This document shows positions 8,088-15,449 of a stretch of DNA of 26,246 nucleotides, in pieces. Source of the DNA: CAMDMI01 sp044359055 (GTDB taxonomy: Bacteria > Bacteroidota > Bacteroidia > Cytophagales > Flexibacteraceae); NCBI GenBank assembly GCA_044359055.1, contig JBIKMV010000010.1:1-26246 (forward strand), in the 5' to 3' direction. Both the position numbers and the translations under genes were made by a program. Position 1 is the first letter of the stretch. Every line of letters starts with the position of its first letter. The notes beneath the pieces were generated by a model that saw only the letters and a list, made by a program, of their open reading frames with translations, was not told where the DNA came from and searched no databases.

Positions 8088-8342
8088 TTATTTGTTCATG
8101 ATCAGGAAGCAGATAACGGCTGCGAAAAGGGCTACCCCTTCAATCAGCGCTGCTGCTACGATCATGGCACCTTGAATTTTTCCGGAAGCTTCAGGCTGAC
8201 GGGCAATGCCTTCTACAGCAGAACCACCAATTCTTCCGATGCCCAGACCTGCACCCAGCGTAACAAGACCTGCACCGATACCAGCGCCCATAATATCAAA
8301 ACGGGCTACTTCCAACAACAAAGCGAAAATTGTGCTTAACAT
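8088..8342 (-). CDS. atpE: F1Fo ATP synthase c subunit (rotor ring)
   Basis: Subunit c builds the rotating ring that carries ions through Fo. The protein has 84 residues and two membrane helices: a glycine-rich first helix (GAGIGAGLVTLGAGLGIG, 19-36) and a second helix around 57-81. The polar loop contains R48-Q49-P50. The ion-binding carboxylate is E68 in AALIEGVALF. The residues next to it lack the Ser/Thr of Na+-type rings, which favours proton coupling (inference). It lies 35 nt downstream of atpB. A hairpin after its stop may help set its high stoichiometry. Confidence 0.97.
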   Translation of the reverse strand: MLSTIFALLLEVARFDIMGAGIGAGLVTLGAGLGIGRIGGSAVEGIARQPEASGKIQGAMIVAAALIEGVALFAAVICFLIMNK

Positions 8343-8377
8343 GATTGAATTATTAAAACGAAAATTGAAAAAAAAGA

Positions 8378-9427
8378 TTAATGATGATCGTCATGATGCT
8401 CGTGTTCTGCCACCGCCTGACCAAAGTACATAGCCGAAAGCAGGGTGAAAACATAGGCTTGCAGGATGGCAACAAAGAGCTCCAGCAAACTCATAACGGT
8501 AGAAAATACGGTTGCGGCCACGCCCACCATCCAGCTTTGGAAGATAAAGGTGAGACCCAGAAGACTTAAAATGATAACATGGCCCGCTGTGATGTTGGCA
8601 AACAAACGAATCATCAGCGAAAACGGCTTGGAAAGGATGCCTACAAGTTCTACAGGCAACATAATGGGTCTCAGCCACATGGGAATGCCCGGTGTCCAGA
8701 GGATGTGCATCCAGTAATCTTTGTTCCCTGAAAACACGGTAATCAGCAGGGTGATTAATGCCAGGGAAAAGGTAACAGCAATGTTGCCGGTGAGGTTGGC
8801 GCCGCCGGGAAGCAAGCCCAGAAGGTTGTTGATCCAGATAAAAAAGAATACTGTGAGCAGGTAGGGGAGGAAGCGCTCGTATTTTTTTCCGATGTTGGGA
8901 ATGGCAATCTCGTCTCTTATAAACACAATGATGGGTTCAAAAAAAGACTGAATGCCGCTTGGCGCCAGACCTTTCCGCTGTTTGTAGGCTTTGGCAATGG
9001 TAAAAAACACGCCAAATAATATCAGCACGCTGACAAACAGAGAGGCCACATTTTTGGTGATGGATACATTGGTAAAAGACCGGCCCTCGGTAGAAATAAT
9101 TTTACCATCGTGGTCTGTGGTGTAACCATTGTAAACGGGAAGAGGTTCCAGCTCATTGTGTCGTTTCAGATTCGAAAATGAAAACATCTCCAAACCTCTG
9201 TCGGCAGAATACAGAATGACGGGTAAATCTATGCTGAGATGGGTATGGCCAATGGTGGCAAAATGCCATTCGTGGGCATCGCCGATGTGATGAAAAATTA
9301 AGTGAGAAATATCGAATTTTTCTTCACCGCCATGGGCTTCTTCCGAAGCTTTTGCGGCAAAACTAAGACCAAACGACAAAACGACGAAAAGTGATAAAAT
9401 TTTGGCTTTCAGTGTATTAGTTTTCAT
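8378..9427 (-). CDS. atpB: F1Fo ATP synthase a subunit with N-terminal extension
   Basis: Subunit a provides the proton half-channels facing the c-ring. The 349-residue protein is longer than the roughly 270 of E. coli. A cleavable-looking signal sequence (about 1-25) and a His-rich soluble segment (about 29-115) precede the membrane domain, as is usual in Bacteroidota. The essential arginine is R274 in PFSLMIRLFANITAGH. Q323 lies in ELFVAILQAYVFT. At least five hydrophobic segments follow residue 125. The C-terminus is a His/Asp/Glu tail (AEHEHHDDHH). The ATG overlaps the stop of the upstream gene by 4 nt, so translation is likely coupled. Confidence 0.97.
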   Translation of the reverse strand: MKTNTLKAKILSLFVVLSFGLSFAAKASEEAHGGEEKFDISHLIFHHIGDAHEWHFATIGHTHLSIDLPVILYSADRGLEMFSFSNLKRHNELEPLPVYNGYTTDHDGKIISTEGRSFTNVSITKNVASLFVSVLILFGVFFTIAKAYKQRKGLAPSGIQSFFEPIIVFIRDEIAIPNIGKKYERFLPYLLTVFFFIWINNLLGLLPGGANLTGNIAVTFSLALITLLITVFSGNKDYWMHILWTPGIPMWLRPIMLPVELVGILSKPFSLMIRLFANITAGHVIILSLLGLTFIFQSWMVGVAATVFSTVMSLLELFVAILQAYVFTLLSAMYFGQAVAEHEHHDDHH

Positions 9428-9819
9428 TCAGGCTTCCTTTCTATCGAATCGGGGCGCAATATAGAGAGAAACCTTTTGATTTCAAGAATTTCGAAAATCA
9501 AATAAATCATGATAAATATAGCGGCACCCTGATTTTGGGGTCCGAGGTGTTGTAATAGGTATACCAGCAGGAGGCAAAGTGACATCATCATCTTGATGAC
9601 CATGCTCAGTAAAAAAATCATCAGGGGCGGCTGCTCTGTCCACTTAAAAAGTTTCTCCGAAAGCCAAAGGTTGAAGAGAAATATCAAGGTTAGCCAGGGC
9701 AGAAAAATCCGGAGGCCGGGTTGGGCAAATTCTGATAAGCCTTCCTTTTCCAGACAAAAAAACAACAGGCCGGCCATGACTAGACTCACTGAAATCAAAT
9801 TTATGAAGGCTCTAAGCAT
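9424..9819 (-). CDS. AtpI-like small membrane protein at the head of the ATP synthase operon
   Basis: This 131-residue protein is mostly hydrophobic, with about four predicted membrane helices (about 5-23, 33-52, 66-86, 98-113) and a basic C-terminal tail. It is translationally coupled to atpB by an ATGA overlap. That is the position of AtpI or other accessory proteins that help c-ring assembly or Mg2+ supply in other bacteria. No sequence motif fixes the family, so the name rests on position and topology. A short AtpZ-type gene often found just ahead of it in Bacteroidota is not seen here: only 42 nt separate it from the upstream protease stop, and no terminator lies between. Confidence 0.7.
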   Translation of the reverse strand: MLRAFINLISVSLVMAGLLFFCLEKEGLSEFAQPGLRIFLPWLTLIFLFNLWLSEKLFKWTEQPPLMIFLLSMVIKMMMSLCLLLVYLLQHLGPQNQGAAIFIMIYLIFEILEIKRFLSILRPDSIERKPE

Positions 9820-9861
9820 GCGGCAAAGGAATATCCGAAATCCTGTATTTTAAAACCCGGT

Positions 9862-12108
9862 TCAGCGGTTTATTATCCTGAAAATTTCTGTGGCCCTGCC
9901 TTTTCCTATCTTCAGAATGAATACCCCTGCGGGCAGATTTTTTAGGTTGAGGTGCCATTTTGCTCCGGCATCATAGCGCAGGCTGTAGCCCGATTTGTCG
10001 AAATTTTTACCCTGCAAATCACAGACAGCCAATTCATTGGGGTCGAAATCAGCGGGCAGGCCTCTGATGATGTAATCACCGGTTCCGGGGTTAGGGTAAA
10101 TGAGCAGGGCATTTTCATTCCGATTGTGGATGTCCAAACCCGTAAGCTGGTAGGCTTTTCTCATCAGGCCGGTGGCATTGATTTTACCGAATCCCCATGA
10201 ACTGTTTCCCCCTGCGGGAATCACCCCGGTCAGGTTATCCTGAATACTGGTTTCTGACAGCCAGGTTTTGAGGGTAACCGGGTCGAGCTGGGGATATTGC
10301 TCCATCAGCAGGGCCACGATGCCGCTGGTCATCGGGGAGGCCATGGATGTGCCGGCGGCCATGGCATAAGAATAGGTCCTGCTGTTTTTGGGTGATATAT
10401 ATTTTCCAACCACCGAGGCATAATCTGCTCCCAGATTGAGATAATCGGGGTCGTAGGAAGATACGGAGGAAGCCAAAGCCAATCCCGGAGCCGCAACATC
10501 GGGCTTTATTTTTCCATTGGCTGTGGGGCCGATGCTGGAGAAAAGCGCCAGCCTTCCACGGGTATAGCCCGAATAACTTTGGGTTTGGTTCGATACATTT
10601 ACAAAACTGGTTTTGGTGTTGTAGGCTGCAACGGCTATGGCATTTTTTGTGCTGACCAAATCTCCTGTGGTATAAAAGGCATCGCCGTCTTTGGCCCAGG
10701 CATAAGAGTACCGGGTGAAGGTTCCGTAGTAGCCCGAGGTTTTTACCACAATGCCGTTCCACATATGAACGGTGCCTGCCGACGATTTTATGGAGATACA
10801 AATCCGGTCGGTGATGCGGCTCAGGAACTGGAGAAACATGTGAGGCTTCTGATTGAACTCCTGTGCCAGCCCGGTTGCAGTAATAAATAAGGTATCGTTG
10901 TTGCTGCCCTTCAGCGAGATTTGCCGGGTCTGTCCGTCGAGTTCCAGCCAGGGAGATTCGGTAAGCCGGGTATTGGCCGAGTACAGGCTGAATTGTACTT
11001 TGAAAATCTGTCCGGTATCGCCCCAGATATCGGTAAGCAATTTTTTAGGGGTAATGGCAGGAAAGGTTACAAAGGTGTGGGCAAGCGTATCGGTTGTGGT
11101 GTAGGTTTTGGAAAAATGGATTTTGTTTTGTCCGTTGTTGCCGCCCGATACCACAAAAACTTTGCCCGGGCCAACCAGATTGTTGCAGGCTTGAGAAAAC
11201 AGGGAACTCCCGTCTCTGGGGCCCATGGGACAGCCCCAGCTCAGATTGGCCACAGCGGGCTTTCCTGCCTGGGCGGCATGGTTAAAGGTATAGCGGATAC
11301 CATCCAGCATATCCACCATACCGGTATTGAGCCAGTATTCAGGTGCAGGATAGATGGCAGTAAACACCAAATCGCTTTCGTAGGCCACCCCCCGGAATCG
11401 CCGCTTTGCTGTGGCCGGACTTCCCAGCCCTGAGCCGGAGGCAATGCCGGCCACATGGGTGCCGTGGGTACCGTCGTTGATGTCATACGCTTTGGCCATG
11501 ATGGCTGCAGAGTCTTGATATTCAGTTCCGTATGAAAATCCTGAAGGAGGATTGCCGGTGCTGTTTTTTTGCTCCCAAACTTTTTTTACCCGGTAAGCCT
11601 GATAAGAAGTATCGTAAAAAGCAGGATGGCCATAATCGAAACCCGCATCAATGATGCCCACCACCACGCCTTTGCCAGATGAAGTAAAGGGAAATCCCTG
11701 GCCCAGATGGAGCGAATCTACAAAGGTTCTTCGCCTGGCAGAGTCCAGATGGGCTTCTGCGGCCAGATCGAGGTCTATGGCGCTCAGTCCGGGAAACAGG
11801 CTGAGTTCTTTTACTTTTTCGAGGGGGATTCGGGCACTGAGAATATCGCCGGCCCGGGTACCGGTGAGGGCACCACTTTTTTCAAAATCAGAAACCGAAA
11901 ACCCGGGTTCTGTTTTCAAGAATGCATTGACAAAGAGCCGGTTGTCCTTGTTTTTATAATATACATAGTGGGGTACGATGCCGTTTTCGTCCCATTTTTT
12001 ATTTTCGTATTGCCAGATAAATTGCCGTGCTATGGCCGAGGGGCCGGTTTTTTGGGCATTTGCCGTAAGGGCAGCACAAAAAAGAAGAAGAATCAGGCGG
12101 TACATCAT
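9862..12108 (-). CDS. Secreted subtilisin-like (S8) serine protease with T9SS sorting domain
   Basis: This is an S8 family endopeptidase of 748 residues when started at the ATG at 12108. That start gives a clean signal peptide (MMYRLILLLFCAALTANAQ); an upstream in-frame start at 12237 would add 43 residues that hide the signal, so it was rejected. The catalytic triad is visible: D154 (VGIIDAGFDYGHP), H215 (DGTHGTHVAGIAS) and S588 (AGTSMASPMTSG). The probable oxyanion Asn is near 324 (VSGGNNGQ). The long Asn-to-Ser interval holds an inserted beta-rich domain (about 335-490). The C-terminus from about 665 (LLIYPNPGTGDYII to FRIINR) is a type A T9SS sorting domain, so the enzyme should be exported and surface-attached or released. 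A 5' leader hairpin lies at 12142-12167. Confidence 0.93.
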   Translation of the reverse strand: MMYRLILLLFCAALTANAQKTGPSAIARQFIWQYENKKWDENGIVPHYVYYKNKDNRLFVNAFLKTEPGFSVSDFEKSGALTGTRAGDILSARIPLEKVKELSLFPGLSAIDLDLAAEAHLDSARRRTFVDSLHLGQGFPFTSSGKGVVVGIIDAGFDYGHPAFYDTSYQAYRVKKVWEQKNSTGNPPSGFSYGTEYQDSAAIMAKAYDINDGTHGTHVAGIASGSGLGSPATAKRRFRGVAYESDLVFTAIYPAPEYWLNTGMVDMLDGIRYTFNHAAQAGKPAVANLSWGCPMGPRDGSSLFSQACNNLVGPGKVFVVSGGNNGQNKIHFSKTYTTTDTLAHTFVTFPAITPKKLLTDIWGDTGQIFKVQFSLYSANTRLTESPWLELDGQTRQISLKGSNNDTLFITATGLAQEFNQKPHMFLQFLSRITDRICISIKSSAGTVHMWNGIVVKTSGYYGTFTRYSYAWAKDGDAFYTTGDLVSTKNAIAVAAYNTKTSFVNVSNQTQSYSGYTRGRLALFSSIGPTANGKIKPDVAAPGLALASSVSSYDPDYLNLGADYASVVGKYISPKNSRTYSYAMAAGTSMASPMTSGIVALLMEQYPQLDPVTLKTWLSETSIQDNLTGVIPAGGNSSWGFGKINATGLMRKAYQLTGLDIHNRNENALLIYPNPGTGDYIIRGLPADFDPNELAVCDLQGKNFDKSGYSLRYDAGAKWHLNLKNLPAGVFILKIGKGRATEIFRIINR

Positions 12109-12141
12109 GTTTGTTTTTTTCAGGGCTGAAAGATGGCAAAA

Positions 12142-12167
12142 AGGCCGGCAACATTCCAAACCGGCCT
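12142..12167 (-). promoter_or_regulatory. Leader hairpin upstream of the S8 protease
   Basis: AGGCCGG (12142-12148) and CCGGCCT (12161-12167) form a 7-bp stem with a 12-nt loop, 33 nt before the chosen start. There is no T-run toward the gene. Its role is unknown. The rest of 12168-12372, between divergent genes, must hold both promoters, but I could not place a convincing -7 box for either. Confidence 0.4.
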
Positions 12168-12372
12168 GCATGGACGGCTTAGCCTTTGTGTAAATCCCCG
12201 ATGTCTGGTTTTTTAACACGGCGTGTTTTGCAAGCATTCTCTGTACTGAGTTTCGCCACTGTCTTTTGTGTTCGCCAGCAAAAACAAAGGACTTGTCGTA
12301 TTTTTAATCTCTTTTAATGTATGCAGAAATTGTTTTTTTTGTTTTGTCATTCACTAATTTAATTTTATTATC

Positions 12373-13008
12373 ATGAAAAAAAGAAAAATTTTCTCATTTA
12401 TTCTAGGATTGACAATTCTAGGATTGACAATTCTAGGATGTCACAAAAATCAGGATATTATTCCTAATGCTTCTAAATCCAATGATATAGATGGCAGTAA
12501 AGTTGAAGTTTCATCAATAAGAGTCTTGTCTTTGAAGGATTCGGATTTTCAAAGAATTCAAAAATCTTATCGATTCTTAACAAGTGAAAAAACAGGGGAA
12601 CCTGAGGGTTTGGTTGCTGCAGAATATATTTACTCTGAAGGAGAGAATATTTTGGGTCGAAGTATAGTTTTTAGTATTCCATCTGAGGAAAAAATTGGTT
12701 ATGTTGAAGTATCAACTTTTGACGGCTCTCAAATTTTAAAAAATCTAAAGATATCATGGACTGATAGCAATGGAAATTCAAAAATGGAAAAAGATGAACT
12801 GCAAATTATTGATTTTACAAATCCTTTGAATCCCATTAATATTGGTACCTTTGCTTCCGGAGGTTGGGGTGATTGTATGAAAGCCGCCATAACGCAACTT
12901 TATGATGATTGGAATAATGACCCTGTTGGAACAGCTGCATGTTGGGCTACCGGAATTAATTGTGCAATCGGCGGCGGAATTGCATGTGGAATAAAGCAAA
13001 TTTTTTAG
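12373..13008 (+). CDS. Putative lipoprotein with Cys-rich hydrophobic C-terminus, unknown function
   Basis: This 211-residue protein belongs to no family I recognise. KKRK precedes a hydrophobic stretch and the lipobox-like TILGC (C23), so it is probably a lipoprotein. The hydrophobic core contains a tandem GLTIL repeat encoded by 15-bp DNA repeats. Residues about 45-130 look beta-rich and soluble. Residues 131-142 (DSNGNSKMEKDE) fit an EF-hand-type loop with D, N, N, E and E at positions 1, 3, 5, 9 and 12. A GG at 163-164 is followed by 47 residues with four Cys (168, 190, 197, 205) and a Gly/Ala-rich hydrophobic end (GTAACWATGINCAIGGGIAC). Base composition is clearly AT-richer than the flanking genes. 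It is followed 11 nt later by a small membrane protein. It could be a bacteriocin-like precursor, but that is inference. Confidence 0.75.
   Translation: MKKRKIFSFILGLTILGLTILGCHKNQDIIPNASKSNDIDGSKVEVSSIRVLSLKDSDFQRIQKSYRFLTSEKTGEPEGLVAAEYIYSEGENILGRSIVFSIPSEEKIGYVEVSTFDGSQILKNLKISWTDSNGNSKMEKDELQIIDFTNPLNPINIGTFASGGWGDCMKAAITQLYDDWNNDPVGTAACWATGINCAIGGGIACGIKQIF
12400..12439 (+). repeat. 15-bp tandem repeat inside the signal-peptide codons
   Basis: ATTCTAGGATTGACA occurs twice perfectly (12400-12414, 12415-12429), then a 10-bp partial third copy (12430-12439). Each unit adds five residues (ILGLT) to the hydrophobic core in frame. Confidence 0.9.
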
Positions 13009-13019
13009 CAAAATAAATT

Positions 13020-13202
13020 ATGATGTTTTCGAAATTGCAAAAGTTTTTTTTAGTATCCGGATCTCTTATTGTCGTTTTTGCAGCTTTTAACAAAGTATAT
13101 ACGGGTCCAAATTTGTTTTCATCAATTGGATTTATAACTGGACTGATATTTTTTGTTTTGCTATTTTCGAGTTTTTTTATTTCAAAACTTAGAGAACAAT
13201 AA
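13020..13202 (+). CDS. Small two-helix membrane protein, unknown function
   Basis: This 60-residue protein has two hydrophobic segments (about 8-25 and 33-53), a short polar turn (NKVYTGPN), and a charged end (SKLREQ). Two ATG codons are adjacent at 13020 and 13023. It starts 11 nt after the lipoprotein stop on the same strand and shares its AT-rich composition, and a terminator follows, so the two form a two-gene operon. Size and topology resemble small immunity or holin-like proteins, but no family is recognisable. Partnership with the Cys-rich lipoprotein is inferred from position only. Confidence 0.65.
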   Translation: MMFSKLQKFFLVSGSLIVVFAAFNKVYTGPNLFSSIGFITGLIFFVLLFSSFFISKLREQ

Positions 13203-13225
13203 CGAATTTCGGATTTAAAAAATAT

Positions 13226-13254
13226 AGGCTGGATTTTTCCAGCCTTTTTTATTT
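13226..13254 (+). terminator. Rho-independent terminator after the small two-gene cassette
   Basis: GGCTGG (13227-13232) and CCAGCC (13239-13244) form a 6-bp GC-rich stem with a 6-nt loop, followed by TTTTTTATTT. It starts 24 nt after the stop of the small membrane protein and closes the operon. Confidence 0.88.
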
Positions 13255-13352
13255 GAATACTGTCAACGAAAAAATGCTGCTTTATTTTATCAGCACTTTG
13301 TTATGCATTTTTTAAAAGTCTAATTTTTTTACACAAGTTAAAAAGCAGATTT

Positions 13353-14303
13353 CTATTGGCCTTGTGTGACTTGGTTGCCTTTTAATTGCTCAATGGCCAA
13401 CTGCACGGCTACTGCATTTGTTCTGGGGCTGTATTCAAAAAATTGCCGGAATTTGCTGCTGTCGAAGTAGTAATCCTGCTCGTATTGATAGTTCATTTCC
13501 GCCAGTTCCTTCATGACTGGAACAAACAATCCGATGGTCCGCACCAGCCAGTTTGGAAGGGTGGTATATGCCTTCCCCGTTCCCAAGGCATCTGCAAAAA
13601 GACCAATCCATTCTTCCCCGGTTGTTTTTTCCGGACTGGCAGGCAGATTCCAGATTTGATTGTAGGCTTCGGGGGTATTGCCGAGCATTGCTGTCCCCAA
13701 AGCAAGGTCGGGAACATATCCCATGCTATGGATGCGACCGGCATTGCAAAACCACTGGGCTTTTTTTCCCTTGATCAGATTCTCGTAAACCAGATTGATG
13801 AGGACGCTGTTGGCCCGGGAAGTTCCCCCGAAAAAATCAGGAGCTCTGGCAATAATGGCTTCGAGGCTACCTTTTTCAATGGATTTGATGATGATTTCGT
13901 CAACAGCGGCCCGCACTTTTCCTTTGCGGCTTGTCGGGCTGACGGGCGATTTTTCGGTAATGTGGTGGATGTGGTTGGCTCCGATGGCATACACATTGTC
14001 GAAAAATACCAGTTTTGTTCCCAGCTCTGCGCAGGCATGGCAAACATGCTCCATAAAGGGAATCCAGATCTTTTCCCATATTTTGGTGCTGTAGGGAAAT
14101 CCGATGCATACATATACTACAGATGAACCTTCGATGGCCCGGAATACCTCTTCTTTTTTTGTGAGGTCGGCAGGCAAAAGGTGATCTGTCTCATTTACTT
14201 TTGTTGGTTTTCGGCTTACCAGACGGATATCGGAAGTATTGTATTTCAGTTTTCCGGCCAGTTCAGTGGCAATTGCTCCTCCGGCCCCCAGAATGGTTTG
14301 CAT
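13353..14303 (-). CDS. NAD(P)-binding epimerase/dehydratase-like (extended SDR) protein
   Basis: This 316-residue Rossmann-fold protein is cytoplasmic, with no signal peptide. The dinucleotide-binding glycine motif is at the N-terminus (TILGAGGAIATELAGKL). Residues around 57-72 (AIEGSSVVYVCIGFPY) resemble the second conserved strand. KLVFFDNVYAIG (about 97-108) sits where extended SDRs place their active-site Tyr region. RAPDFFGGTSRAN (about 153-165) matches the substrate-side loop of NAD-dependent epimerase-like proteins. A full YxxxK motif is not obvious, so it may be an atypical SDR or a non-catalytic member. The substrate is unknown. A one-mismatch -7 box (TACTTTTA, 14330-14337) lies 26 nt upstream. 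It is transcribed convergently with the small cassette to its left. Confidence 0.8.
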   Translation of the reverse strand: MQTILGAGGAIATELAGKLKYNTSDIRLVSRKPTKVNETDHLLPADLTKKEEVFRAIEGSSVVYVCIGFPYSTKIWEKIWIPFMEHVCHACAELGTKLVFFDNVYAIGANHIHHITEKSPVSPTSRKGKVRAAVDEIIIKSIEKGSLEAIIARAPDFFGGTSRANSVLINLVYENLIKGKKAQWFCNAGRIHSMGYVPDLALGTAMLGNTPEAYNQIWNLPASPEKTTGEEWIGLFADALGTGKAYTTLPNWLVRTIGLFVPVMKELAEMNYQYEQDYYFDSSKFRQFFEYSPRTNAVAVQLAIEQLKGNQVTQGQ

Positions 14304-14388
14304 GATTTTTCAGATGGTTCGTGCTATGGTAAAAGTAGGAAAGTTTTGAAAAAAAACCGGTATTTTAAAAACCTGCAACCCAAAGACA

Positions 14389-14490
14389 AGTCAAAAGTCG
14401 AAAATCAAAACTCAAAAGTTTTTTATAACACACTGATTATCATAAGAAAAACTACCTCTAACTTTCATCTTTAAACTCAAACTTGAAACC
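14389..14490. repeat. Intergenic repeat, copy 3
   Basis: AAAAGTCGAAAATCAAAACTC, then a TAACACACTGATTATC-AAGAAAAA segment and a TTTAAACTCAAACTTGAAACC end, follow the same order as the copy at 3011-3117. It is noncoding. Confidence 0.65.
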
Positions 14491-14845
14491 AATCCCCTCC
14501 GCCGCCGTGGCGGTGTGTCCCCACAAGCCACCCGCTACTGCCGGGACCACTTCCAAACCGCCTTGGCAGCGGATGTGCCACCCCTTCAGGGTTGGGAATC
14601 ATGGAGTTGGCCATATTTTCTATAGACCTTTCACCCCCCCCGGGATGATGTACAGTAAATTCATTGCACCAAATGAGCCCGTGAGAATTCAAAACCTAAG
14701 ATTGCCATACTATTCAAGCGCGCTGGCCCGACAAAACAGCGAGGTGCTTGTGTCGCCGAAGGCGCATGGGTAGGGATGCGGGTGGGCTTGTCCCGAATTT
14801 ACCTCGGGGAGTATTGTTTTGTCTTGATTTCCGCCACGGCGGGCC
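14491..14845. repeat. Gene-free stretch packed with short palindromes
   Basis: No credible gene lies here. Short inverted repeats follow one another: CCGCC-GT-GGCGG (14502-14513), ACCCCTTCAGGGTT (near 14580-14593), TCACCCCCCCGGGATGA (near 14631-14647), CGCC-GAA-GGCG (14754-14764), CCCGA...TCGGG (14792-14808) and CCGCC-AC-GGCGG (14831-14842). The mix looks like degenerate palindromic intergenic repeats of the REP type. Confidence 0.55.
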
Positions 14846-14879
14846 AAACCTATTAGGTCTTCGAAGACCTAATAGGTTT
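14846..14879. terminator. Perfect 34-bp palindrome, likely bidirectional terminator or palindromic repeat
   Basis: AAACCTATTAGGTCTTC (14846-14862) is followed directly by its exact reverse complement (14863-14879). It lies 22 bp downstream of the XRE gene stop. In RNA it would fold into a hairpin of about 15 bp with a tiny loop, ending in UUU on each strand. It may stop transcription of the XRE gene, or be a copy of a dispersed palindromic element. Confidence 0.6.
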
Positions 14880-14901
14880 TAATCTCAACAGGTAGAAGAA
14901 A

Positions 14902-15408
14902 CTAACGTTTTTTCTGCTGATTTTTCAAAAAGGAAATGCTGGCTTGCGAACCAGCCTTGCGGGCCATGAGAAGAACGAGGGCATCTTTTTCTTCGCCTTG
15001 TTCATAGGCTTCTGCCTCTAGGTCGAGGGCCAAAAACTGGCTGTGGACCTGTGGAAAAGCAGATTCAGGAAATTGCATTAAAAATTTAGGCTTTACCGCT
15101 AGTCGCAGGGCCATTTGCCTGTTTTTCTTTTGCCTGTTTGTGATTTCAGATTTCAGTTTGCGGAGTTTTGCCCGGCATTGCTGCAATACATCATCCACAT
15201 TGCGGGAAGGAAAATCTGGGGCCTCCGCTTCAGGTGAATTGTTTTGAATGGTCTGATAGATCCAGGCCAATCGGTTCAGGGAATCAGAAGGGATATCCCG
15301 CCGGTTGGTTTCGGCTAGTTTCAAAAGCGGAAGCCCCAGACCCAACAGACGGGCCAATTCTTCCTGGCTCAGACCAAGGGCCTGCCTTCCAAAATGAAAC
15401 ACATGCAT
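14902..15408 (-). CDS. XRE-type helix-turn-helix transcriptional regulator
   Basis: This 168-residue cytoplasmic protein has an N-terminal HTH_3/XRE-like domain (about 4-52): RQALGLSQEELARLLGLGLP, then LLKLAETNRRDIPSDSLNRL. The rest is a charged helical region (RAKLRKLKSEITNRQKKNR at about 86-104, likely coiled coil), possibly for oligomerisation or ligand sensing. The ATG at 15408 is chosen because an AGGGA sequence lies just upstream; the longer frame opens with TTG at 15468 and adds 20 residues without domain homology. An inverted repeat at 15450-15492 could be its operator. The gene stands alone next to IS debris, so it may be an accessory or prophage-type regulator whose partners were lost. 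Confidence 0.75.
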   Translation of the reverse strand: MHVFHFGRQALGLSQEELARLLGLGLPLLKLAETNRRDIPSDSLNRLAWIYQTIQNNSPEAEAPDFPSRNVDDVLQQCRAKLRKLKSEITNRQKKNRQMALRLAVKPKFLMQFPESAFPQVHSQFLALDLEAEAYEQGEEKDALVLLMARKAGSQASISFLKNQQKKR

Positions 15409-15449
15409 AGCTTGTTCCCTTTTTTTTAAAAAACGAATGTGGTGACAAA

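Noticed and set aside
8088..8342. Na+-type c-ring
   Set aside because: The residues following E68 are Gly-Val, not the Ser/Thr needed for Na+ coordination, so proton coupling is more likely.
9862..12237. Protease start at 12237 giving 791 residues
   Set aside because: The extra 43 residues precede a clear signal peptide that begins at the ATG at 12108, so the shorter form was used.
13900..14126. Short overlapping frames on both strands within the epimerase-like gene
   Set aside because: All lie inside a 316-residue frame with a Rossmann motif and are shadows.
14477..14692. 71-codon minus-strand open frame
   Set aside because: It overlaps short palindromic repeats, its protein is Gly/His-rich and unlike a folded protein, and codon use is unlike the neighbours.
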